Source: Mastigamoeba balamuthi
Lineage: Eukaryota; Evosea; Mastigamoebida; Mastigamoebidae
DNA length: 64,000 nt
Direction of reading: 5' to 3'
NCBI GenBank assembly: GCA_902651635.1
Contig: CACRSC010000031.1
Span: forward strand, 1,160,658-1,224,657
Shown here: positions 9,785-21,200 of the stretch, in pieces
How positions within the stretch are numbered: the stretch's first letter is position 1
How the letters are laid out: each line of letters begins with the position of its first letter
Made by a program: the position numbers and the translations under genes
Notes under the pieces: model-generated
What the model was told of the DNA's origin: nothing
The model's input: only the letters and a program-made list of their open reading frames with translations
Database searches by the model: none

Positions 9785-12700
9785 ATGGGGGAGTGTGGGT
9801 GGTCTTCCTGGGCGCTGGCACTGCTCCTGGCCCGGGTGGCGTCGTCGGGCGTGACGACGCACCTCATCGCTGAGAAGACCGTGTACTGGGTACGGTGCCA
9901 GCCGCTGGGGCCCTGAGTTGGGTTTGGTGGGGCCACCAGGAGGCGGCACGGAAGGGGCAAGGGCGTCGGTTGCCGCACAACTCCTGACGCCCCCCACTCC
10001 CCCGACCGAACGCAGTACGGCGGCGAGGGGTGCCCGACGTGCACGACCTACAACATGTCGTCGAGCTACGCGTGCTCCAACGGAATGTCCGCAGGCGTCT
10101 TTTCCGTTTTCCTCGCACCGGCACTGCGCGGGGGGACACGGGGGGCGTGGCCTCACAGCGCGGTGCCCTGGCGACCAGCGGCGCGTGGATGGACGGCCTC
10201 AAGGAGTTCAGGGACCCGCTCCCAGACCTCCCCGTGAACGTCCTCGGCCTCGAGGCCCTCGTCACCGGCGTCTTCAACTGCGACGTCTACAAGGAGCAGT
10301 CGCAGGTCTCTTCAGCCCCTCCCCTGCAGCGTCTTGCCCCCCAAGCGATGACACCGCATTTGCCTGCCCTGCAGTTGATGCTGCTGCTCCAGAGGACAGC
10401 GATCAGCGACTCGGTGCCGCTGCCTGACACGGGCGGCTGCGTCTGCGCCAACTGCGGCACCACAGTGCGCCGCTGGCCGATTCAGGTTTTTGTTGGCTGA
10501 CGGCCCCCTGTGCGGCCCTCCCTCTCTCGAGGTCCACATCAAGGCCGACGGGTGGTTCGAGTACAACGTCGGCGGCATCAACAGGCTGCGGGCGATCCCC
10601 TCGTTCAGCTTCATCTGCCTGAGCTCCGTGACGATCAGGGTCGAGTACGAGATCAGTGCGTCTGCCCTGCCCCTGTCCTCCCTGCCGCGGGTCCGTCTGA
10701 CGCACCAAACGCTCGCAGGGCCACCTGTGGTCACGAGTGTGTCGCCCCAGTGCGGCCCTGTCGACGGCGGCACTGTGGTGACCGTCAGGGGAGAGAACAT
10801 ACCCAGAAACAGGCCGCTCTACTGCTCCTTCGACTCGATAGTGGGCGCGTGCAGACGCTTCTCTCCCCTCCCAGCGGCCTGGTCGCTGACGGGGGCTGTG
10901 CCTCCTCGCAGTGCCCGCGAAGCTTGTGCACGGCAAAAACGACACCATCACGTGCCCGACGCCGCCGTCGCAGGCAGTGGGCGACAAGGTGGTGGGCATC
11001 CGCTACGACGACAACGATGCCCTGCTCCCTGTACTGCGCCAGCTCAGCCCCAGCTTGCAGCGAGGGGGAGGAGACACCCACACAGCGTCGCGTGTGCAGG
11101 TGGGGCCAGCGAGCGCTCTTGGGGCCATGGACGTCAACAAGTTCTTCTATCACTGTGACAATGCCCAGCGATCGATCGCCTCTTCTCACCCGACTCGTCT
11201 CGCGCGCCTGTAGTGCCCACGAAGCTGAAGAGGGTGGTGCCCGACAGCACTCCGCCGTCGCAGAAGCAGGAGCTGTCAATATACGGCGACAACATCTTCG
11301 AGTGCGGTGCCCAGGCGCTCTGCAGGTTCACCGACGTGGCCCACAATAAGACCGTGCTGGAGAACGCCTCGTGCGCGCTCGCTCACCCCCTCCGCCACAT
11401 GTCCCCTCACGGTCTCTCCCATCTTGGCAGCATCGCCAACGTCCACAACTCCTACGTCTTCTGCACCGCTCCGGCATGGGCAGCAGACGACTCGAACAGC
11501 TACCGCGTCTTGCTGGACGTGTCGCTGAACGGCCAGCAGTTCTCAGACACCCTCAGGTTTGAGTACAAGAAGAGTGAGAGCAGCCAGATTGTGTGGGGGG
11601 ATTCTCAACGAACTCGGCAGTCACCGTGGCGCTGAGCCGCGAGGAGTGGATGATCATCGGTGCATGCGCCACTGCGTTCATCATTATCCTAGCGCTGATT
11701 GCTGCGTGGCTGAGACACCGCCATCACATGGACGGCTACCAGAAGCTCAGAGGTGGCTCGCCCTTCGTGCCATCAGGGCATCTCTCCTAACAGCATTGGC
11801 AGACGGCAACTACGAAATCGACTTCAACGAGGTGAGGACGGGGCCGCGGATAGGCAAGGGAACGTTCGGCGAAGTTTTCAAGGGGACGTGGCGAGGCGCG
11901 GTCATCGCCATCAAGAAGCTCCCCGCGAACCAGCTCTCCGAGGTTTTCCTGAACGAGTTCCTCAGAGAGATCACGCTGATGAAGTCTCTGCGGCACCCCA
12001 ACGTGCTGCAGTTCCTCGGCAGCTGCCTAGAGCCCCCGAACATCTGCATTGTGATCGAGTACATGGGCCGCGGGTCCCTGTACTCAATCCTGCACAACCC
12101 CCTGGAGATATGGGACTGGCCCATGCTGCTCAACACGCTGTGCGACGCCTCGAGGGGCGTGCTCTACCTGCACACATCGAGGCCGCCGATCATCCACCGC
12201 GACCTCAAGACCCACAACCTGCTCGTAGACGAGAACTGGAAGGTCAAAGTGTGTGACTTTGGCCTCTCCACCATCATGGAGCAGGCCTCCCAGACGATGA
12301 CGGCCTGCGGGACCCCGTGCTGGGTACCCAACCCCCTCCTCTTTTCTTTATTCCCGTGTGGCGCCTAAATTTGTTGTTTAGACAGCGCCCGAGGTCCTCA
12401 AGCATCTGCACTACACGGAGAAGGCCGACGTTTACTGTGAGCTTCCAAATTGTCGGACCTACCACTGACACCACTCGCGCAGCGTTCGGCATCGTCATGT
12501 GGGAGTGTCTGACGCGGAAGGACCCGTATTTCGGAATGCCGCCATTCAAAGTCATCTTCGCTGTCGGCAACGAGGGCCTGCGCCCACCGCTACCGCCTTT
12601 CACGCCGACAGAGTACATGCAGCTCGCGAGGGACTGCTGGGACGAGTCGCCGCACCGCAGGCCTTCGTTCGAGGCCATTTTGACCCGCCTGGAGGAAATG

Positions 12701-13144
12701 CAGACACTGGGCTGGTGCGGCGACCCCACCCGACCCCCGCAGCCGTGCTCGGGCGTCGGGACTCCTGCGCAGGCTGTCCCGCAGACAGGCTCTCGCGTGT
12801 CATCCGACGGCAAACGCACCGCGACGCCCACGCCTGTGTGCGTTCACGTGTCGTCGCCCGCGATTGAGGTCGCTGCGCCCGCTGCGCAGGAGCGCGAGCC
12901 GCAGTACGTCTCCCCTTCGGACATGATGCCGGTGTTCTCGCCCCCTGTGGGCCAGTTTCCGGAAAACATCGTGCAGCAACAGCAGGATGTCGGGATGGCG
13001 GCGGTGTTCACCAAGACGGGTGGCGCAGGGAAGAACAGCAGCTCAAAGAAGGCCAGACGGCTACCAGAGCACCTGGTCACGCCTCTCATCAACGAGAGCG
13101 AACAGAGAGGCCCGGGCGAGTTGACAATGCCACCGCCGCAGTGA
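9785..13144 (+). CDS. Receptor-like TKL protein kinase with extracellular TIG domains
   Basis: A multi-exon gene. Exon 1 (9785-9889) is a signal peptide (WALALLLARVASS). Exons at 10016-10096, 10159-10305, 10393-10485 and 10532-10655 encode a Cys-containing ectodomain. From 10719 come IPT/TIG-like modules (PVVTSVSPQCGPVDGGTVVT and a related unit near 11215). Then a transmembrane helix (IIGACATAFIIILALIAAW) and an intracellular kinase: RIGKGTFGEVFKGTWRG (Gly loop), VIAIKKL (Lys), IHRDLKTHNLLVDE, VCDFGLS, then TAPEV after an intron at about 12325-12381. The K in HRDLK predicts Ser/Thr specificity (Raf-like TKL group). The C-terminal tail of about 170 residues is low complexity. Introns at 11573-11618 and about 11756-11801 restore frame across the TM-kinase region. 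The exon between about 10835 and 10912 is unresolved. Confidence 0.85.
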
Positions 13145-15322
13145 ATCACCCTGAACCTCATACGCACGCTGTTAGCTCACTTTAGGTCAACTGCATTTTC
13201 TTCCAAACTGCGTATTTTACTCTGCAACCGCCCCGCAGAGTGCGGTGGACCCATTTAGTGGACAATGCACACAACCGGGAAAAATGCTGTTTAATGTCCA
13301 GGCTGTTGGACCTGTGGCCCAGGCGTACAGAGGGAACAGAGACAGAGATTAACTCCACCCGCGAGCAAAACCCCTCCCTCCCCATCTGGATTGCAATGGC
13401 AAAAATGACGACCGAATGGAGCACGGCAAAAATGATGTTGTGCTTTATTACGATGACATAGTGGACAATTGAGTTTTGTCGTCATAGTGAAAGTCCGCTC
13501 CCGCAGCGCCCCCCCCCCCCTCTCACCATCGGCCTTCTAGCTGCTGACTCCTTGGCTCAAGCTGGAGTGGCACACGCAGGCGAGAGGTGTGTCTCCCCCA
13601 CCAATTTCCCAGAGGTGCACTGTTCGACGAACATTCAGGGATGCAGCTCCTTCTGCACCAACATCAAACAATCCAGGTTTTCTGTCCCGGTACAGTTTGT
13701 GCATTTGTGACGACAGCATCGCAAATACCGGTCCCGAGGCAAACCCGGGACTATCCCCCACACCTCCCCACCCAACCTGCTTTGGGATGATTGTCCACCA
13801 CCCTTTGTCGGCTGCGCAGGGTCTGCTATACTCGTCGCTGTACTCTCGCGGGCGGTTGTGTGTTGCCCAGAGGCTGGGGGGTCCCTTGGGGCCGTGGGGT
13901 GACTCCGTGAGTGCGTTGCGGACTTGCTCTGTGCTGCATGTGGGCTTCTTTTTTGTCTGAAGAGATGAGAGATGTCCTGTCGAACGGTTGTGTTTTGTTT
14001 CCGCCTGCGCAACACCGGAGTCGATAACAACCACGCCCGCCCCCGGTGGGTTGCGCGGCGGTGAGGGGCCGAGGGGGGAGACCAGCGTGGGCATTTCTCT
14101 GGGTCCCACTCGAGGGCAAAGGCTCTCCCTCCCCCAAAGACGTTGGGATTAATCGAGGGCAGTTGTTTGGGTCCGTTCATGTGTACTGTCTGCCGTTCGG
14201 CGCCGGCGCCGACGCCGCGGGTGGCCCTGCGCCGACTGGGCCGTTCACGCGGTGGCGGCGGCGGCCCTGCGCAGCGGTGTGCGCACCGGTAATCCCGACG
14301 TCGGCGTTGAGAGACAAAGCAACCGACATCTGAACGTTCAGGAAACATGCACTCCCGCCAGTGATGCAAATGATCAACAGGACAGCTCACAATCCAGTGT
14401 CTTCTTGGCCCCCCCAAGGGTCCTCGCGCTGGCCGGCGCTGGCCCCGCTTCCCCGCCCGGGTGCCGGCGGCGGGTGAGGGAAATGGTATTCCCCCCTTAG
14501 GTGGCGCGGGAATGCAGAAGCCCCCGCTCGTGTGGGCAGCAGATGAGATTGCCACGAGCCGGATGTGGAGCAGCAGGGGGCCGGACCTTGTCGAACAGTG
14601 TCGAAGAGTCTTCGACACCCGAGGTCGTCCTGGCATTTCGGTGCCGGGGCCCAGGCCCGCCTGCAGGCGCCCGAGCGACGGTCCAGCGGGAGCCCTCGGA
14701 GACCAGCGCTGTGGAGAGTTCGAGTGTAGTGTCGTCGTACACTCATCTGTCCCCCCAACGGCCCCTCGCGACACCGGGAATAGCAGAGAGAAGTGTTCAT
14801 TTAGAGAAGAGCGAAGCAAATACCAGAGAAGTTGCGCCATTTATCGCTACCGCATCGGGCTACCGCGACGTTCTATGCAAAGTGCGAAATGTCCATTTTG
14901 AACCTTATGTCAGGCGGGATTTGGCGAAACCGAGTGAATTGCACCTCGCGGCAGAGAAACGCATTTTGGCCGTGTGATTTCCTATCCGCTTATGGTGATC
15001 GGGCACGGAGAAAAGGCGCCGAAAAATAGGTCTCTAAAGGTGTCCTGATGTTCGTGGAGGAGAGTAATGGGGATGACTCACCTTTTGAACTTTCAATAGC
15101 ACTGCCTTAGTGAACCTCGTGCACCTTTGGCCCGTCGTGCGCCATCCGGGACTCAGAAAACAGCGAGGCGGGTTTGCGATTCCTCAACACCAGTCTACCC
15201 CGCACCGATCCCGAACGCCCCGGACGCCTCACGCTCGCTGGGCTGCCCGCTCCCCCCCACCCCCCACGGACCCCCGCGAACAGCACGCACTGCAACAGTG
15301 TGGATCCCCCCAGCAATTTCCA
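13145..15322. other. Gene-poor 2.2-kb region
   Basis: This is the longest stretch here without a recognisable gene. It has lower GC than its surroundings in places, a poly-C run near 13508-13518, and two sites reading GTGGACAATG/GTGGACAATTG near 13258 and 13459 that may be chance. Only one weak candidate coding region is listed separately (13537-14180, minus strand). No RNA gene or mobile element was recognised. Confidence 0.4.
13537..14180 (-). CDS. Possible hypothetical gene, weak evidence
   Basis: A frame beginning at ATG 14180 (MNGPKQLPSINPNVFGGGRA) can be joined by a GT-AG intron to a second open segment containing STEQVRNALTESPHGPKG and EYSDEYSRPCAADKGWWTII. The second segment stays open to a stop at 13537. 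These stretches have balanced, protein-like composition rather than the R/P/A-rich look of antisense frames. I do not recognise a family, and the splice choice is a guess. It may be non-coding. Confidence 0.22.
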
Positions 15323-17067
15323 ATGTCGTGTGCACCTGCGCTCGTACCCAGCGAACGCCACCACTCGGCCTTTGCGCGTGTCGGGGGCGGCCTCTGCATC
15401 GGGGGCGCGCCCGCGCAGGCCCCCGCGGCGCCCGTGATCACGCCCGCGGCGCTCTCGCCGCCGGTCGCGACGCTCTCGACGTCCCGCGTGCTCAAGTTCA
15501 GGCACTTCAGCCTGTGCCTCGAAATGGGCGCAGTCTTTGCGCGCAGGTTCAGCGAGTTCGAGGTCATGCGCGCAGGCCTCGGGGCCAAGTGCCGCCGCGA
15601 GGACGACCCCTCGCGCAACATCAACAGCTGCTTCTGCAGGTGAGCCGCCCTCTGTCTCGGGGGGGACCCCCTTCTTCCCCCCAGCCCGGCCGCCCTTCGT
15701 CGTGTGCTTCCATTACATTGGAGGTGGGGCGGCTGCTTTTGCGGGTGGTCATCGGGGGTTGCATTTTTGGTCAAGAGCCCTTATGTGAACGCCGTCTGTG
15801 CACAACTTCTTCGGCTGTTTTAAGGGGCCCGTTCATCTGCTATTCCTGCGGTCCCCCTCGTCGCCCGCCCGCCCTCTACCACACCCCCCTTCCCTCTACG
15901 CGCACGCACTTCCTCCGGGCGCGGGCGCGGAGGGCGCTGCGGAGTTCTTCGTTTGCTTCATTTCCGTGTGCGCCGTTCAATGAACCTACACCGCTTCTTT
16001 CAACGAAATCGACTTCCTGTTAGTGCGCGAGCGCACCTTTCGCTCCGAGCGAACAAATGACCGCGTGGACTCAGACAAGACAGTTTTCAATGACCCCCGC
16101 CCTTATCCCCCACCGTGGCCCAGCTGCCCCAACGATCTCTCACCCCCGCCGCCCCCCGCAGCTCGGGCAAGCGCATCGTCGAGGTCGGCATCTCGACCAA
16201 GTCGTCGTTCGGGCCCACCATCAGCGCCGATGGCCAGAAGATAACGTACACGTTTGACGCCTGCAAGTCCAACTGCAGCAGCTCCCGCGACCACCGTGCG
16301 GCCCCCCCTCCCCACGCCACGTCACATACCCCAGCCGCTGACGCACGCCCCCCACCGGCGACGACGCAGACAAGTCACGGCTGGTGCTGGTGGTCGACGA
16401 CCTGCCGGGCTGCGACCCCATCTTCACGACGCCGTTTGTGCTGCAGGCGCGCGAGAAGCAGCGCACGCCGTCGTCGGCGCGCAAGCAGTCGTCGCCCGGC
16501 GGCCCCGACGAGGCGTCGCGCGTGCGCGAGTCGCCGCCCGAGGAGGTCGCGGGCCACCCCGACATCGGCGAGCTCATCACCAGGGGCGCGCGCGCGCTGG
16601 ACCTCGACGCCCCAGCGACGGCGGCTGCCAGCGCGCAGTCGTCGGGGGGCGCGGGCGCCGGCGCGGTGCTGTTCGCGGCGGCCGAGGCGGGGGCGCTGCC
16701 GCCTATGCTGGGCAACGGGCTGCAGACGCAGCTGGACCAGGCGCGGCTGCTCTCGGACAGCATCATGCCGCGGCTGATGATACGGGTGCACACGGTCAAC
16801 GTGGCGCCGGGCGAGGCCGAGGACGTGGTGTCGGCGGTGTTCATGCCCAAGATAGAGCGGGTGCCCGGGTACTGCGAGTACAAGTGGCGCAACCTGCCGG
16901 GGTTCCTGATCACGTTCAGCACGTTCCGCAACGTCGAGGGCGCGCAGTCGTCGCTCGAGGTGGCCCGCAAGTTCATCAAGAACGAGAGCGGCTACGAGAA
17001 CCCCTACCACTGCGACCTCGCCGCCGAGAGCCTCTGCCAGCTCGTGTCCTACTGCACGAACTGGTGA
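15323..17067 (+). CDS. Candidate DNA-binding protein, unknown family
   Basis: Three exons (15323-15639, 16162-16295, 16370-17067) sum to 383 codons in frame, giving 382 residues. The first intron, 522 nt, is long for this window and may hide a further exon. The N-terminal half looks like a compact conserved domain: RRFSEFEVMRAGLGAKC, a cysteine cluster NSCFCR, GKRIVEVGISTKSSFGP, TYTFDACKSNCSSSRD, then SRLVLVVDDLPG and PFVLQAREKQR. The C-x-x-x-C before a hydrophobic strand followed by a basic helix faintly resembles p53-like/NDT80-like DNA-binding folds, but this is only visual. The C-terminal region (LPGFLITFSTFRNVEG, NESGYENPYHCDLAAESLC) is unknown to me. The start was chosen as the first ATG that leaves a short leader. 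Confidence 0.6.
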
Positions 17068-17351
17068 GGAACCCTCGGCGTCTGCGCGCTCGCGTTGTCT
17101 CATTACATGGTATTTCTGGTCAGACCAGAGCTGAACTCATTTCGCTCCCTTTTCCCGCACCACGCCATTTCTTTTTGTACACAACGCACACGAAAAGAAA
17201 GGAAGCCAGCCTCTCACACACACGCAAAAAACAGACAATCCAATTTATAGCCCCAGAACAGGCAGCGGCTTCTCAGCTTTGCAATGCACGTTGGCCTCGA
17301 AAGGGAATTGTCCTTTGCACAACAGGCCCAACCGTGGCTTGGAGGGCGGCA

Positions 17352-20089
17352 TCAAAGGCTGAAGGGCCTCGGGGGCGGGCACGGGGGAGGATCCCCGAGA
17401 TGCCTGCCGCTGCCCAGGAACGCCTTGGAGTTCCTGGCCGCTGCCGGCCGCGGTGCCGTCGCGGTGCCGCACTCGGCGCTGATTGTCCACCCGTCAGACT
17501 CGGGAGGGAGGTGCAGAGGTGCAGAGGTGCACACGCACCGAGGAATGCGGAACAGCACGGAGGAGATGGCGTCCACAGCATTCGGGGGCAGCGAGTCCTT
17601 CATCTCGTCCCACAGGGCCTCCGGGGCGGCGGCGAGGTCCCCGCAGGTCCTGACTCCTCGCGACCCGAGCCACGCGGCCAGGTCCCGCGGGTCCGATGGC
17701 GCCTTGAGGTGCGCGTGTGCAGCCGCCAGCAGCGCGTCAACCGGGGTCGACGGTTCCACTACCGAATTCGTCGCTCTGCAGAAATGCGTCAGCGCCCCGG
17801 AGGCTGCTGCGACGAGCGGGAGCGCGCACTTGACGACGGGCTTCCACTTGCTGAGCCCGTCCAGCCCCGACTGCACCGAGAGCTGTCGCCGTATGTGCGA
17901 GCTTGGCGGTGGCGGCTTCTTCTTGCGCTGCACGGGCCTCTCGGCGCAGCTGACAAGCCTGAGCCTCGACGGGTCCAGCAGGGTCGGCTTGACCAGGATG
18001 GAGGGCGCACGGCTGGCCCTCTTGCACAGGGCGGGCTGCTCCTCCGACGGGGCCTTCATCCCCGTCAACCCGTCGTTGAGGTTCCAAATGCACACCGTGC
18101 CGTCGGCGGACACTGTCCACAGCTGCCACGCGCTCGTCCCCTTGTTCCACACGGGGACGGCCGAGAGGACGGCGTCTGTGTGGTAGGGGCGCGCCATGCC
18201 CACCTGCTGCATCGTCCTCCCGTCCCAGAAGCGGACAGTGCCGTCGGCGGAACAGCTCGCCACGACCTGGCCGAGGCTCTCGAGGTGGCTGACCATGCCC
18301 ATCTCCGGCACTGTGATGACTTTCACCCGCTCCAAGTCCTGGGCGGAGGTGAGAGAAGCGCCACTGGGGAAAGGGCCTGTACCATTGCGTTCCACACGCA
18401 GAGGACCCCGTCGTCGTGTGCGCTCCACACATGGCGGCCGTTGGCACACATAGAGTTTGTCACCTTGCTCGGAACCGGAAGCTGAGCGGAGAGGACCCCT
18501 GTCGCCGAGTTGTATACTCGGATGTGGTCGAAGGCCCCGGCACTCCACACGTTCTCTCCGGTGCACAGAAGCGAGAGAAACAGGGCGTTGGGGTATACAA
18601 TTTCTCTTTCGCACTCGGCTGTCTGCGAGTGTCAATCAGGTCGAGGACTGGGCGAGTGCCGCTCACCTCCGGGTCCCACACTTGGATCTTCGAGTCACCG
18701 CCAGTCCACACGGTGCCGTGCGCGATGCAGAGCGAGTACTGGAACCCGGGAATGTCGTGATCGTATTTTCCACTCTGCGAGACCGAGTTATCAGCAGCAG
18801 CACCAGGGATGCAGTGGAACGCACCCCGTTTGACCAGACACGCATGTTGCGAGTAGCTGTGCTCCAGATGCTACGACCAATCGAGGCCATCCGGAATATC
18901 TGGCCCTGCCCACTGTCGAGGGGAGGGGCCACTTCCCTTCCAGTCTGCTCATCAGTCGCCACGTTAGCCCATGACCCACAGGGCAGGTTCAGAGGGCACC
19001 TGCGAGTCCAGGCGAAACAGCTTTCCAGTGAAGTCAGCGATCCACACCTGGCTCTCCTTCGAGCCAGAGGGTGTGACGAGGGTGGCGGCTCGGAGCGCCT
19101 CTGTTGAGACGGCGAGCTTGAAGTCGAGCTGCGCCCACACGCTCTCGAGACCTGCCCCGGGACCCACGGCCACGGGCGGGAACACAGCCCGCGCGTGCTT
19201 GACGAGCATCGAAACGACCTCGTTGGTCTTCGCCGAGTCCATCACGAGGTTCATGAGCGCCACAGGGTCGCCCGGCTGGGCGGAGGGCCACAGGACGTTG
19301 GGACCCCACACGACGCCGAGGTTGGTCTCGCGCATCATGTTCAGGCCGCTGTTGGCAGCGACCTGGCGCAGCAGGAACACGAGCCGCTCGAGGGTCGCGC
19401 GGTGGACGGGGGGCAGCGCGCACACCGCGGCGCGCAGGGCTCGGGGGGCGCTCTCCTCGCCTCCCGACACGCATTGAAGCCAAGTGTCCCGCATGCGTGA
19501 CGTGAGCAGGCATTCTGGGAGCTCCCGGAAAAGCGACTTGAGCAGGTCGCTAACGTCGTGCACGTCGAAGCCGCCCACGTCCGCCTCGAGGTCGTACGTC
19601 TGGCCCGCTGTCATCCGGTGCGCCGTTGGCGTGAGCGGGGGGTGCTTTTGGTGAATCAGAGCCCACACCTCTGTCCACCTCGCTGCGCAGAGCAGCGACG
19701 CTCGTCTTGACACCCGCGAGGCGGAAGATGCCCTCCTCAGCGACCCCTGGAGTGCGCTCACGAATGGGGGGCGTCAGTCGGGGCTGGCCCTGCTCGCTTG
19801 GAGCCGACGGGGGCTGTGCGGTGGGGGTGAGGGTTGGGTGCTCCCCAACAGCTCACGAACCGTGCCGGATGAGGAACAGCACCGCGTTCTCGACGATGAG
19901 GGGCACCTTCAGCGAGGGGAACAGGTGCTCCTGCTGCTCGACGAGCTCTTCGAGCGACACACCGACCACAGGCATCCCCTCCTGTATGTTGTCCGTGCCG
20001 ACCCCGAGAACAGGGTGCGTTGTGACTGTTGACAAAATTCCTTCACGCAACAGTCCCAAAAATCTCTTTCTGACGTGGCGATTCCCCAT
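17352..20089 (-). CDS. RhoGAP domain protein with WD40 repeats
   Basis: A multi-exon gene. The first exon begins MGNRHVRKRFLGLL and runs into the start of a RhoGAP domain (VPLIVENAVLFLIRHG). After an intron come EEGIFRLAGVKTSVAALR, with the arginine-finger region, then DLLKSLFRELPECLLT and TNLGVVWGPNVLWP, all diagnostic of RhoGAP. The domain should stimulate GTP hydrolysis by Rho/Rac GTPases. WD40 units follow (SQVWIADFTGKLFRL, DSKIQVWDPEV, DHIRVYNSATG, DGVLCVWNA, ADGTVRFWDGRTM, ADGTVCIWNLND), forming a partial or full propeller. A C-terminal segment of about 230 residues ends in proline-rich sequence. Introns between 18300 and 19000 are numerous and not all placed. The gene is divergent from the export-adaptor gene at 20285, with CAGATATCTG between them. 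Confidence 0.85.
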
Positions 20090-20184
20090 TGGCTCCTAAG
20101 ATGGCCCCCGCACCATTGGCCGCGATCGTGAGGGCACCTGGCCACCGGCCTGGATTGCGTCCCCAGTCCCAGGGAGGGGATACG

Positions 20185-20194
20185 CAGATATCTG
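20185..20194. promoter_or_regulatory. Perfect 10-bp palindrome CAGATATCTG in divergent promoter
   Basis: CAGATATCTG lies midway between start codons at 20089 (minus) and 20285 (plus). It is the cleanest promoter-located copy of the recurring GATATC element. Confidence 0.45.
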
Positions 20195-20284
20195 ATGACG
20201 TGCAAGATTTGTGTTGGGAACGTTCGCTCTGGTTCTGTTGGTTTTTGGCGATCGGCCGTATCAACCTTCGCTGGCCGCCCGGAG

Positions 20285-21200
20285 ATGTCGCTCACCGCCG
20301 AGGAGAAGCTCAACATGCCGCTCGGTGACCTCCCCCCAGCCCCCCGCCTCGCTTCCGCGCCGCTTCCGCTCTCCCCCCCGGCCCTCTCTGCTCACACGCC
20401 GGCAATCTCGCGCCGGTTCCTTTCCGCCGCCATCGCCCGCAGATGACATCATCTCGAAGGAGCGCCAGATGACCCGCCCGCAGCCACGCCGCCAGCAGAT
20501 CCGCGTGCGTGGGCCCCCCCGCCCGTCGTTTCGTTTCCGCGCGCGATTATAATATCTCGCGAGATATTCCGGGGGCAAAATATCTCACGATGGGCGGGTT
20601 CCTGTTGGCCAGCGCAAGACGGGGGAGGAGCTGCTGGACAGCAGGCGCAGGCAGTCGAGCGAGCAGCGCCAGAAGAAGCTGAACGGCGCCCGCCAGGGCC
20701 TCGCGGGCGTGGCGGCCGCCGTGCGCGCCGAGCAGGGCGCCCTGCTCGACAACCAGATCGAGCGGACGCAGAACCGCCTGCACATCCGCCGCCAGCAGCA
20801 CCAGCAGCACCAGCAGCATCAGCAGAAGCCTGTGCAGGGCCAGCAGGCGCACCTGGGCCCCAAGGACATCAAGATCACCGTGCAGTTTGACCGCGCCAGG
20901 CAGCAGCAGCAGCAGCAGCAGAGCCAGCAGGCGGTGGTCGCCCGTCCGCAGCGCCTCAGCATCGTGCGGCCGCTGCAGAGGCGCCTGCAGCAGCAGCAGA
21001 GGCTGCAGAGGCCGCAGCAGCAGCTCGGGGCGCCGGTGCAGGGCGCGGGGGCGCTGTTCCACCCGGGGACGAGGGCGCAGGCGCCCAGGAGGCAGGTGCA
21101 GGTCGTCCGCCCGCAGGCGCAGGCGCAGGCGCAGCAGCTGCAGGCGCCCTCGGCGGCGCCAAAGACGCTGGACCAGCGCTTCTCTGCCCGCAGGTTCTAG
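20285..21200 (+). CDS. mRNA export adaptor with UAP56-binding motif (UIF/ALY-like)
   Basis: Three exons (20285-20324, 20443-20504, 20613-21200) sum to 230 codons, giving 229 residues. Splicing creates the N-terminal motif EEKLNMPLDDIISKERQ, a good match to the UAP56-binding motif (K-x-D-M-S-L-D-D-I-I) of UIF/FYTTD1, ALYREF and CHTOP. The remainder is an Arg/Gln-rich low-complexity chain with poly-Q/H runs and no RRM. It ends in KTLDQRFSARRF, resembling the second, C-terminal UAP56 contact of these adaptors. The expected role is to bind nuclear mRNA and the DEAD-box helicase UAP56/Sub2 during export. Lack of an RRM favours UIF over ALYREF. Intron 2 contains an 18-bp perfect AT-rich palindrome. 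Confidence 0.72.
20551..20568. promoter_or_regulatory. Perfect 18-bp palindrome AATATCTCGCGAGATATT
   Basis: AATATCTCGCGAGATATT is identical to its reverse complement and sits in intron 2 of the export-adaptor gene, with a further AAATATCTCACG copy 20 bp downstream. It combines two outward AATATCTC half-sites. It may be an intronic regulatory site or an internal promoter; the role is inferred. Confidence 0.4.

Noticed and set aside
13240-13470. Two GTGGACAAT sites as possible transposon ends
   Set aside because: No inverted repeat longer than a few bases, no transposase-like frame and no target-site duplication could be found.
20770-20960. CAG/CAC repeat run as a possible microsatellite or mobile element
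   Set aside because: It lies in frame in the export adaptor and encodes its Q/H-rich segment; a similar run in POC1 (about 38405-38435) is also coding.
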